DNA of 7,285 nt from Acidobacteriota bacterium (GCA_003222855.1 QHXH01000185.1:1-7285), one strand, 5' to 3'. Shown: positions 1-6,778, counted from the stretch's first letter. Notes: generated from the sequence alone by a model not told the origin. Numbers and translations: made by a program.

Positions 1-20
1 AGCAGCGAATTAGATTGAGC

Positions 21-125
21 CTCCTTTAGGAGCGAAATCTCCGTCACCACATTCCGCTCCTAAAGGAGCTTGTTGAGTCCTTCCAATTGCGGCAGGTCTA
101 TAAACATTCGGCTCCTAACGGAGCC
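21..125. repeat. Three related CTCC/GGAG short hairpins
   Basis: Three palindromes share a CTCCT core. They are CTCC-TTTA-GGAG at 21-32, GCTCCTAAAGGAGC at 56-69 and GGCTCCTAACGGAGCC at 110-125. The last has a 6-bp stem and a 4-nt loop. Segments around them also look related: GCGAAAT follows the first and TCTATAAACATTCG precedes the third. This is seen directly in the sequence. I infer a dispersed intergenic palindromic repeat family. No T-tract follows any stem, so an intrinsic terminator is not supported. A fourth palindrome, TGTGGC-GA-GCCACA, lies at 184-197 just before the first gene. Confidence 0.7.
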
Positions 126-233
126 AAGCGAGTCGTCGGAGGTTGAACGGTGAATGCACATCAGGCGCAGCCGAGCGCTTAAGTGTGGCGAGCCACATTG
201 AGCGATGATGACGCTAAGCACAGTATCAGCGCG

Positions 234-1085
234 ATGCACGCGCTTTCTAGAATCTGCTTGATGGTCGTGATTCTCGTCTCGGTCGCTGCGTGCCGGCCCG
301 CAAGAAACCCGTCAACAAGCGTTCTGCCGGCGCAGAATGCCGCCACCTCGGAACTGACGCTGGAAAGCAAGTTTCAGAAACCAAATCAAGCGCGGCTCAT
401 TGAAAAAAGGTGGAAAAATCTTTTTGCTCTCAAAACGCACACTATTTCGGAGGAGCACGACGGTTATTGTCCTTATGAATTGTCAGCTAAATATCCTGAA
501 GCCGTGAGCACTAAGCTCTCGGTCAAGCGATTCAACAAGTGGATAAAGCGGAAGATTTCAGCTGACGCCCGGAGGTTCAGATGGCTTGAGCTCAGGGCTG
601 AGCCACGCGCGAAGAAAGAACGGAAGAAGTCGCTGAAGGAGGGATTAGAATTGACGTTCTATGTTTACTTCTCAAATAGACAACTCATCAGTCTTCGATT
701 AACCCATCGGGTAATGGCTGCGGGTCAGATGCATCCGATCAATTATTACGAGACCATCAATTACGACCTTCTTAAGAACAGGCGGCTGGCGGCCCGCGAT
801 GTGTTTCGACGTGGTTATCTGAAAGTCTTTTCGACTTACTCGCGAAAATACCTGAAAGACACCTATGAGATATTCAGCGACAACTGGTTTAATGACGGCA
901 CGGCAGCGCGACGCTTTAACTTCGGAAACTGGAATCTCGTTCCTGATGGCGTATTGATTTCTTTCGAGGACTATCAGGTTAGTTCGCATAGTTTTGGCCA
1001 GCCTGAACTCATAGTTCCTTACTCGAACCTCACAAGAGTTCTGCGAATGAGCATTGCGCGACTCCATTTAGGCATCCGAATATAA
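234..1085 (+). CDS. Predicted lipoprotein with RsiV/PdaC-like DUF3298 domain
   Basis: A 283-residue envelope protein of unknown exact role. The N-terminus is a lipoprotein signal: basic/polar residues 1-8, a hydrophobic core at about 9-17, then the lipobox V-A-A-C with Cys20 as the lipidation site. A low-complexity linker follows to about residue 45. Residues about 80-160 resemble the DUF4163-like half seen in PdaC/RsiV proteins (YPEAVSTKLSVKRFNKWI). Residues about 165-270 fit DUF3298, with INYDLL, a LAARDVFRRGYLK segment, NLVPDGVLISFEDYQV and a closing VPYSNL. In this family the domain is extracytoplasmic, for example the lysozyme-binding anti-sigma factor RsiV, but no sigma factor or transmembrane anchor is present here. 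I chose ATG 234 because it gives a normal 19-residue signal. GTG 183 adds 17 polar residues ahead of the signal, and ATG 261 leaves a signal with no positive charge. No Shine-Dalgarno sequence is visible. The response regulator starts 46 bases after its stop, so a functional link is possible but unproven. Confidence 0.75.
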   Translation: MHALSRICLMVVILVSVAACRPARNPSTSVLPAQNAATSELTLESKFQKPNQARLIEKRWKNLFALKTHTISEEHDGYCPYELSAKYPEAVSTKLSVKRFNKWIKRKISADARRFRWLELRAEPRAKKERKKSLKEGLELTFYVYFSNRQLISLRLTHRVMAAGQMHPINYYETINYDLLKNRRLAARDVFRRGYLKVFSTYSRKYLKDTYEIFSDNWFNDGTAARRFNFGNWNLVPDGVLISFEDYQVSSHSFGQPELIVPYSNLTRVLRMSIARLHLGIRI

Positions 1086-1094
1086 TCCTTTCGT

Positions 1095-1131
1095 TTCTTA
1101 TTTCGTTTTTCTAAGCTTAGAATCATCGCCA
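1095..1131 (+). promoter_or_regulatory. Possible promoter for the response regulator, leaderless-type
   Basis: TAGAAT at 1118-1123 matches the sigma-70 -10 consensus TATAAT at five of six bases, including the key first, second and last positions. It lies 8 nt before ATG 1132, so a transcript starting 6-8 nt downstream would begin at or next to the start codon. A weak -35-like TTCTTA at 1095-1100 sits at 17-bp spacing. No Shine-Dalgarno sequence precedes the ATG, which agrees with a leaderless message. The 46-nt gap is AT-rich compared with its surroundings. Confidence 0.4.
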
Positions 1132-1905
1132 ATGTCCATCCTAATCGCTGGAGACAACGTGGCCCAGCGCGCCTACCTGCGCGAGATACTCGAGCGCGAC
1201 TTTCCTTCGCATCAACCCATACTCGAAGCTGGCGACGGTGAAGAGACAGTTGCGTTGGCGCTCCGAAACAGGCCCGCGGTTTGCATCCTCGACATTCAGA
1301 TGCCGAAGCTCTCGGGCGTGAAAGCCGCCCGCGCGATCTGGCGCGAGTATCCTGAAGCGCGAATCATCTTCTGGACACAGTTTCCGCACGAGATTTACAT
1401 CAACGAGATTCGCAAGATAGTTAAGTCCGTCGATCCGCCGCCCGCTTACGGTTTCATTCACAAGAACAATCCTGAGTCGCGTTTCCTTCGCTTCGTGGCT
1501 GCGGTGCTGGAGGATGGCGCCGACATGATCGATCCGGCTTTCAAGGATTCTTTCAAGCGGCCGCTGCTGACTGAGTTCGAAGCCGAAGCGCTTTACTATC
1601 TCGCGCTCGGTTTGTCCAACTGGGCCATCGCGCGCAAGTGTAGTTTGAGTTTGCGTGGAGTTGAGAGCCGGCTCGCGACACTCTATGAAAAACTTTTCGT
1701 CTCGCTTTCCGAAGGCACCCCGCATGAGGCTTATGAAAAACTCGCCTACAACGTGCGCACGCGCGCGTTTTTTGAAGCGCTGCGTCGCGGGCTGTTGAAT
1801 AATGATGAGCTGGAAAAAGCTTCGGCGGATTTGGAAGGATGGTTGGAACGCGATCAAAAGAAGTTTGTTGAAGAGCAGAAGCGGGAAGCAGGAAAGAAGA
1901 AATGA
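1132..1905 (+). CDS. NarL/FixJ-type response regulator, DNA-binding
   Basis: A 257-residue cytoplasmic two-component response regulator. The receiver domain occupies about residues 1-125. The phosphoacceptor is Asp54 in CILDIQMP, the switch Thr is T82 in IIFWTQF, and the conserved Lys is K111 in GFIHKNNP. A LuxR/GerE-type helix-turn-helix follows at about 146-190, recognisable from LLTEFEAEALYYLALGLSN through the RGVESRLATLYEKL recognition-helix region. Residues about 191-257 form an extra charged helical tail, ending in a Lys/Glu-rich stretch, that typical NarL proteins (about 210 residues) lack. One oddity: the acidic pair near strand 1, normally D-D, reads G7-D8 (ILIAGDN), so one metal-pocket acid is missing. 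The start at ATG 1132 gives the standard receiver N-terminus MSILIAGD. The histidine kinase gene follows in the same direction after a hairpin-rich gap, and its HisKA_3 class usually pairs with this regulator class. Target genes cannot be inferred. Confidence 0.92.
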   Translation: MSILIAGDNVAQRAYLREILERDFPSHQPILEAGDGEETVALALRNRPAVCILDIQMPKLSGVKAARAIWREYPEARIIFWTQFPHEIYINEIRKIVKSVDPPPAYGFIHKNNPESRFLRFVAAVLEDGADMIDPAFKDSFKRPLLTEFEAEALYYLALGLSNWAIARKCSLSLRGVESRLATLYEKLFVSLSEGTPHEAYEKLAYNVRTRAFFEALRRGLLNNDELEKASADLEGWLERDQKKFVEEQKREAGKKK

Positions 1906-1920
1906 TTTCTCTCATTCACA

Positions 1921-2281
1921 CGCGGCTTCAGCCGGGTGTTCACAAGACAATGAATTTCCGCTAACCGTTTTAACGGTTTACGGTCTGCAACGGCGCGACG
2001 AGGGAAACCGTTGAAACGGTTCGAAAAGATCATCGGCACGGATTTCACCTGGTTGAAACCAGGTGAGAATAATTTGAAAGAGTGTTCTCGCGGCTCTGCC
2101 GCAGCACATGGTGAGGCTTTGCCTCACCGTCGCATACATTCCAAAAGTCTAAGCGTCGAGGCTGAGCCTCCACTCTCAAAATCAAAAAGAAAGTTAACTG
2201 CAAGCCAAAGGCTTACCGCACTGTGCGGCGGCATAGCCGCGAGCACTGAAAATAATGGGCGTCGCAAGTTAACAACTTGCG
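1921..2281. repeat. Dense array of about ten short perfect hairpins
   Basis: Perfect inverted repeats with 2-3 nt loops follow one another: CGGCT/AGCCG at 1923-1934, AACCGTT/AACGGTT at 1963-1978, the same stem again at 2006-2021, a 10-bp stem TCACCTGGTT/AACCAGGTGA at 2045-2066, GCGGC/GCCGC at 2090-2102, GGTGAGGC/GCCTCACC at 2110-2128, GAGGC/GCCTC at 2158-2170, AAGCC/GGCTT at 2202-2214, CCGCA/TGCGG at 2216-2228, GCGGC/GCCGC at 2228-2240 and CGCAAGTT/AACTTGCG at 2263-2281. The stems differ in sequence while each pairs perfectly, so pairing rather than sequence seems conserved. No mobile-element gene is present here. The array fills the gap after the response regulator and overlaps the upstream open frame of the kinase. 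It may affect read-through or mRNA stability, which is inference. Confidence 0.85.
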
Positions 2282-5200
2282 CTACATCGCTGCTCACAGT
2301 TTTTCTGCTTTCTGCTTACTGCTTACTGCCTTCTGCGTCAACGCGTGGGCTGCTGCCACGAGCCCAAAACGAAATGCCATCGCCACCGGCTCAACCCTCA
2401 CCATCCGCGCTGCCGTCCCCGTCGCCATCGGCCACGCCGCCGGCGAATCTGCATCAATGGGGTGCGGTAACTCTGTTTCACGGCTTGCCGTCTGATCGCG
2501 TGCACGCCATCGCGCAGACGCCGGATGGGGTGATGTGGTTTGCGACTGATGGCGGCCTGGCAAAATACGATGGGCGCAGAACGCAGGCGGTGATTGCGGA
2601 CGGGTTGCCATCAGGGCGGGTACTCGCTCTGAAGACGGACGAAGATGGCGCGCTGTGGATTGGCACTGACAACGGCGCGGCGCGATTCGCGAACGAGAAG
2701 TTTGATCCAATCAAAGAATGTGAAGGAAAAGTAATCACCGCGATCATCTCGCCACAGCGCGGGCGCGCCATAATGGCTAGTGAGAATGGCGTTATCTTTG
2801 ATTGTCAAACCAAACGCGAAGCTCCCTCGCGTATTGCGGTAACTGATGCCGAGCGCAATCCGCCCGTTATCTTCACCGTTCGCACGATTCCCGATCAGCC
2901 ACTCCAAAGTTCAGACAAAGACCATCCCGGCCTCTTGAAAATCACGAGTCTGGCTTTGCTTAACAACACTCTTTATGCCGGCACGCAGAGTCGCGGACTG
3001 ATCACGATCGACAATGGCGAAGTGAAAGAGATTCAGAGCCGGCCGCGCAGTTACTTTATCAATGCGCTCGAAACAGACTCGCGCGGGCGGCTGTGGGTTG
3101 GCGCCAAAGGGCGTGGCGAAGAAAGCTCGCTCTTCGACCAAACTGATCTGATGAAGCCTGCGAAAAGTAACCCTGCAACGGGTCCGGTAACGTTCATCGC
3201 GCGCGGGGCGGGAGATGACATTTGGGTGGCGACCGACGGTCGCGGTGCTTTCCACGTCGCCGATGGTAAGCCGGCGGAACGATTTAGTTTTCAGGAAACC
3301 GGCGGCGCATTGCGATCGGATCATGTCTTCGCGGTCTTCGTCGATCGCGAAGAGGTCGTGTGGTTTGGCACCGACAAAGGTGTCTGCCGCTACGATCCCC
3401 ACGCGATCCGCGCCGAAAACATTTCCGCCGATGCCGGTGCGAATTATGTGCGCGCGCTGTTCTCTGCAAACGGGCACCTGTTCGCCGGAACCAACTCTGG
3501 CTTATTTGTCTACGATGCGAATCTAAGGAAATGGCATTCGCATGCTGAAATTGGCCGCAGAATTGTTTATGCGATTGGCAAAGCTGCAAAGGGAAATGCT
3601 CTGGTCGCTACATCCTCAGGTCTTTTTACCACACGTGATAATCCGGGCGTCAGCGTTTCTTTGGGAACAAATGAGCCAGCTTTCACGCGACTTCCGGCAA
3701 GTAGTGACAATCTTCCACAAGGCGACAGCGTGCGCGCGATCGCAACTGTTAACGGCGTCACCTATATCGCAACGTACGGCTATGGAGTTGAGAAACTGCA
3801 AGCGTCACAGCGTTCCCTGGTTTGGCCAGAGCCTTCGGCAGACGCTCGCCTGCGCGAAGTGACGACGCTCGCAACGGACGGGACCGATCGACTGCTTATC
3901 GGCACGGCCACCAGTGGCGTTTTCTTTTTTGATGGCCGTCAAACGAGCACTGATAACTCGCTGGATTCATTAAAGGGCGAGGCGATCTGGTCAATCGTTG
4001 CCGATGCATCTGCGGTGTGGATTGGCACCGGCAAAGGACTCTTCTTACTTCAGTCGAATCAACTGAAGGAAATCATTGCCGGCGTTACCGCCCGCGACGT
4101 CGTGATCGATCTCGCCAATGATCAATCAAAGCAGCTTTGGTGCGCCACGGCCGGCGACGGAATATTCAAAGTTACGCTCGACGATCAGTTCGGGGCGATC
4201 GTTTCGCGCATGGATGTCGAGCAGGGTCTCCCTTCGCAACGAGCGTTTGCGATTTTGCCTGAGCGAAATGATCAAGAGGCTGAATCGGTAATCATTGGCA
4301 CAAATCGCGGCATTGCGCGATACGAGCCTGATCGCATCGCGCCCACGCTGTCACCCGAACGCATTATCAGCAAGCGTATTCATACAGCGGACGAACTGCG
4401 ATCCGGTTTGCAGCTTGATTATCCGCAGAACACTTTGCTGCTTGATGTCACCGCGAACAGCAGCCGGACTTTTCCCGAGCAGTTTCAATATGCCTTCGCG
4501 CTTTATGACGCGGCTGGGCACTCGATCAGGCGAAAGGTTTCGCACGACACCCAGTTTCCGATCGAGGGATTGAAACCCGGTAAGTACAAGATCGTCGCGC
4601 GCGCTTTTACTAAAGACCTGGTTCCGTCGCAGCCCTTGTCTTTTGCGTTCACCGTCGCCGGGGCGCCGTTTCCCTGGACCTCGACGGCGCTCGGCGTGCT
4701 GTTACTGCTGTCGCTAATCGCGCTCGCGTGGGGATATTTTCAGAACCGGCGCATTCATCGCACCAGCGCAGAGCTGGCGGCGGCGAATCGTGACCTGGCC
4801 AGCGCGCGCCTGCAACTTGCCAACGAGACCGAAGCCGAACGGCGGCGCATCGCGCGCGATCTGCACGATCAGACTTTGGCCGATCTGAGAAATCTTGCGC
4901 TGTTAGTCGATCAACTTCCGGCCACCGGCGCGAATGATGTGCGTCCTAATCGCGCACCTTCACGACCGACGGTGCTGCGCTCAGAGATCGAATCCATCTC
5001 GCAGGAAGTGCGGCGCATCTGCGAAGACCTGAGCCCGTCGGCGCTTGAAAATGTAGGACTCTCCGCAGCGTTGCAGTTCGCGTTGGCACATGCCGTGGAA
5101 CACGCGGCGCCCAATTGTAGATTCGCTTACGAATTCACCTGTGATGATGGACTGGATGAGAAACTGAACTTGCCGGCGAGCACGCAGATTCAAATCTATC

Positions 5201-5478
5201 GCATCGCGCAGGAAGCTTTGAGTAATATCTGCCGCCACTCAGGAGCGCGACACGTTAAGATGAAAGCCACGCTGTCTGCTGATAGTGCTTTTGAATTGGG
5301 GATCGAAGACGATGGGAGAGGATTTGCCGAAAGCGCGACCCGAAAGAATTCCGGACGTGGCCTGGCGAACATCCGCGCGCGCGCAAGCATGATCGATGCA
5401 AAGGTCGAATGGAGTAAGAGCGACGCCGGCGGGACAGTTTTCATTCTGCATAAGAATGAAGCGATCTCGGCATCATGA
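2011..5478 (+). CDS. Two-propeller sensor histidine kinase (HisKA_3 type)
   Basis: An inner-membrane sensor kinase of up to 1155 residues, numbered here from TTG 2011. A hydrophobic secretion signal lies at about residues 93-113 (SLLTVFLLSAYCLLPSAS). A Pro/Ser linker follows at about 122-145. About 14 Reg_prop blade motifs then span residues about 148-775 (MWFATDGGL, LWIGTDNG, IWVATDGRG, VWFGTDKG, VWIGTGKG, LWCATAGDG, VIIGTNRG and others), consistent with two seven-bladed periplasmic propellers. A Y_Y_Y-like beta domain occupies about 800-887 and one transmembrane helix about 891-910. A coiled coil leads into HisKA_3 (ERRRIARDLHDQ, phosphoacceptor His952). The HATPase has an N-box with E1068 and N1072, G1 motif D1100-x-G-x-G and G2 motif GRGLANI at about 1115. 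It should autophosphorylate and pass phosphate to the adjacent NarL-type regulator. The start is unresolved: between TTG 2119 and ATG 2374 the frame has no ATG, GTG or TTG, and ATG 2374 would lose the signal. TTG 2011 sits inside a hairpin, so the first 80 or so residues are probably not real protein. Confidence 0.93.
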   Translation: MKRFEKIIGTDFTWLKPGENNLKECSRGSAAAHGEALPHRRIHSKSLSVEAEPPLSKSKRKLTASQRLTALCGGIAASTENNGRRKLTTCATSLLTVFLLSAYCLLPSASTRGLLPRAQNEMPSPPAQPSPSALPSPSPSATPPANLHQWGAVTLFHGLPSDRVHAIAQTPDGVMWFATDGGLAKYDGRRTQAVIADGLPSGRVLALKTDEDGALWIGTDNGAARFANEKFDPIKECEGKVITAIISPQRGRAIMASENGVIFDCQTKREAPSRIAVTDAERNPPVIFTVRTIPDQPLQSSDKDHPGLLKITSLALLNNTLYAGTQSRGLITIDNGEVKEIQSRPRSYFINALETDSRGRLWVGAKGRGEESSLFDQTDLMKPAKSNPATGPVTFIARGAGDDIWVATDGRGAFHVADGKPAERFSFQETGGALRSDHVFAVFVDREEVVWFGTDKGVCRYDPHAIRAENISADAGANYVRALFSANGHLFAGTNSGLFVYDANLRKWHSHAEIGRRIVYAIGKAAKGNALVATSSGLFTTRDNPGVSVSLGTNEPAFTRLPASSDNLPQGDSVRAIATVNGVTYIATYGYGVEKLQASQRSLVWPEPSADARLREVTTLATDGTDRLLIGTATSGVFFFDGRQTSTDNSLDSLKGEAIWSIVADASAVWIGTGKGLFLLQSNQLKEIIAGVTARDVVIDLANDQSKQLWCATAGDGIFKVTLDDQFGAIVSRMDVEQGLPSQRAFAILPERNDQEAESVIIGTNRGIARYEPDRIAPTLSPERIISKRIHTADELRSGLQLDYPQNTLLLDVTANSSRTFPEQFQYAFALYDAAGHSIRRKVSHDTQFPIEGLKPGKYKIVARAFTKDLVPSQPLSFAFTVAGAPFPWTSTALGVLLLLSLIALAWGYFQNRRIHRTSAELAAANRDLASARLQLANETEAERRRIARDLHDQTLADLRNLALLVDQLPATGANDVRPNRAPSRPTVLRSEIESISQEVRRICEDLSPSALENVGLSAALQFALAHAVEHAAPNCRFAYEFTCDDGLDEKLNLPASTQIQIYRIAQEALSNICRHSGARHVKMKATLSADSAFELGIEDDGRGFAESATRKNSGRGLANIRARASMIDAKVEWSKSDAGGTVFILHKNEAISAS
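2302..2336 (+). repeat. Heptanucleotide tandem repeat, five units, in the kinase signal peptide
   Basis: Five consecutive 7-bp units read TTTCTGC, TTTCTGC, TTACTGC, TTACTGC, CTTCTGC. They encode the hydrophobic core of the kinase secretion signal (FLLSAYCLLPSA). Because 7 is not a multiple of 3, gain or loss of one unit would shift the frame. All three frames of the repeat encode hydrophobic residues. Confidence 0.85.
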
Positions 5479-5875
5479 ATTCAGTACCTGCGCGTCAGCA
5501 ATGGATCAATTTATCGAGTGATGTCCTATTAGGGTGTTGCCGGGGCGTTAGCCCGACCGTAAGGGAGGGCTCAGTCGCGATCCGTGTGGGAGCCCTCCCT
5601 TACGGTCGGGCTAGTGCCCCGATCTTAAACGCAGCAACACGATCTTAGAACATTACCAATTATGGGCTCAGATGGCTTTACCCAAAGAGTCTCCGAAGAA
5701 ACCGGGGCAAGTCTTGGGCTTCGCCGCGTAGCGGTGGTTTGAATTTAGCCCGGCCTTTAAATTCAGGCGTCGCTTTGCGACGAACCAGAACTCATCAACA
5801 AGGCTGGTCGACTTCGTCGGCAAAGCCGGCTCAGATAGAGTCCACCTTCTTTACGCAGTGTTACTAACCGCAATC
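5479..5875. other. Intergenic region rich in inverted repeats, no gene
   Basis: No convincing gene lies between the kinase stop and psuG. It holds the large inverted repeat at 5534-5640 and smaller stems: CCGC/GCGG at 5724-5734, TGAATTTA/TAAATTCA at 5740-5765 with a 10-nt loop, CGTCGC/GCGACG at 5768-5782 and CGAC/GTCG at 5809-5819. The stretch 5641-5720 has no clear structure. The only small frame there, ATG 5672 to TAG 5731, gives 19 residues and shows no ribosome site. No clear promoter for psuG was found. Confidence 0.7.
5534..5640. repeat. Large two-level inverted repeat (possible MITE or hairpin element)
   Basis: The inner arms 5551-5571 and 5591-5611 are perfect 21-bp reverse complements around a 19-nt loop. 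Pairing continues outward to 5541 and 5621 with only two G-T pairs, making 31-bp arms. A further perfect 7-bp pair, GTGTTGC at 5534-5540 with GCAACAC at 5634-5640, closes the structure across a 12-nt one-sided bulge. It lies about 60 nt after the kinase stop. There is no T-tract on either side, so factor-independent termination is doubtful, although the stem could protect the mRNA 3' end. No transposase gene is visible. Confidence 0.85.
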
Positions 5876-6778
5876 ATGGACCAGAATCCAATTATTACTA
5901 GTCCGGATGTCGCTGCCGCTCTTGCGGCTGGCAAACCGGTTGTAGCGCTTGAGTCCACGGTGATCGCCCACGGCTTGCCGCGCCCGCAAAACATCGAGAC
6001 GGCTGCACGACTTGAGCAGATCGTGCACGCAGAGGGCGCGACTCCCGCAACCATCGCAGTGATCAATGGCCGGTTTTGCGTTGGATTAGATCGGGCACAG
6101 CTTGATCAAATCGCGACCGGCCAGGACATCAAAAAACTGAGCGTCCGGGATCTCGCTATCGCGCGTGCGCGCAAGTGGGACGGCGCGACGACAGTCGCCT
6201 CAACGATATGGGTTGCGCATCGCGCCGGAATCCAGGTATTTGCAACCGGCGGAATCGGCGGGGTGCATCGCGGTTCTCTACCTGATGTTTCTGCCGACCT
6301 GACTGAGTTGGCGCGGACGCCGATGATTGTTGTTTGCTCCGGCGCGAAGATCGTTTTGGATCTGCCGGCAACGCGTGAGTGGTTAGAGACGAACAGTGTC
6401 ACGGTTGTCGGTTACGGTTGCGATGAAATGCCGGCGTTTTATTCGCGGCGCAGCGAGCTACCGGTTGACGTGCGTTGTGATTCGCCCGAAGACGTGGTGC
6501 GGATATTCAAGACGGAGGCTGATCTTGATCTTCGCTCGGCATTGCTAGTAACCATACCGGTTCCAACGGCAGACGAAGTCGACAGTTCACTGTTGCAGGA
6601 GGTACTCGACGAGTCGCTGGTTGAAGCTGAGCGCAAAAAGATCGTCGGTCGCGACTTGACTCCATTTTTGCTCGCGCGAATGTCCGAAACAAGCAAAGGC
6701 GCGACCCTGCGCGCCAACATTGCGTTGCTTCAGAATAATGTGCTCGTCGCCGCGCAGATCGCGATGGCTCTCATATAA
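5876..6778 (+). CDS. psuG: Pseudouridine-5'-phosphate glycosidase PsuG
   Basis: A 300-residue cytoplasmic enzyme (EC 4.2.1.70) that cleaves the C-C glycosidic bond of pseudouridine 5'-phosphate reversibly to uracil and ribose 5-phosphate. The whole protein aligns with the PsuG (IndA-like) family. By comparison with E. coli PsuG, catalytic residues are kept: Glu26 in VALESTVIAHGLP (E31), Lys87 in KKLSVRDL (K93), metal-ligand Asp141 in DVSADL (D149), and Schiff-base Lys158 in SGAKIVLDL (K166). Further landmarks are GATTVAST, FATGGIGGVHRG, MPAFYSR and TPFLLARM. The loop after HRG is two residues shorter than in E. coli. ATG 5876 is preferred because it fits the family N-terminus. GTG 5858 would add six residues. 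No Shine-Dalgarno sequence is visible. The partner kinase PsuK is not in this window, so the substrate must come from a kinase elsewhere or from another source. The gene seems unrelated to the upstream sensor pair, being separated by a repeat-filled gap of almost 400 bases. Confidence 0.96.
   Translation: MDQNPIITSPDVAAALAAGKPVVALESTVIAHGLPRPQNIETAARLEQIVHAEGATPATIAVINGRFCVGLDRAQLDQIATGQDIKKLSVRDLAIARARKWDGATTVASTIWVAHRAGIQVFATGGIGGVHRGSLPDVSADLTELARTPMIVVCSGAKIVLDLPATREWLETNSVTVVGYGCDEMPAFYSRRSELPVDVRCDSPEDVVRIFKTEADLDLRSALLVTIPVPTADEVDSSLLQEVLDESLVEAERKKIVGRDLTPFLLARMSETSKGATLRANIALLQNNVLVAAQIAMALI

Noticed and set aside
1141..1857. Long antisense frame opposite the response regulator
   Set aside because: The + strand encodes clear receiver and helix-turn-helix domains. 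The antisense product has no recognisable features and is a codon-bias shadow.
1921..2281. Possible CRISPR array
   Set aside because: The palindromes differ in sequence and spacing. There is no constant repeat with unique spacers and no cas gene.
2911..3477. 188-codon antisense frame within the kinase
   Set aside because: It lies opposite well-conserved propeller blades and its product resembles no known family.
5541..5621. Intrinsic terminator for the kinase
   Set aside because: The stem is strong but no T-tract follows on either strand, so a standard terminator call is not supported.
5672..5731. Small 19-residue frame after the large inverted repeat
   Set aside because: No ribosome site or promoter is visible and it ends inside a palindrome, so it is more likely repeat sequence.
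5858..5875. GTG 5858 as the psuG start
   Set aside because: It adds only six residues with no family match. ATG 5876 fits the usual PsuG N-terminus.
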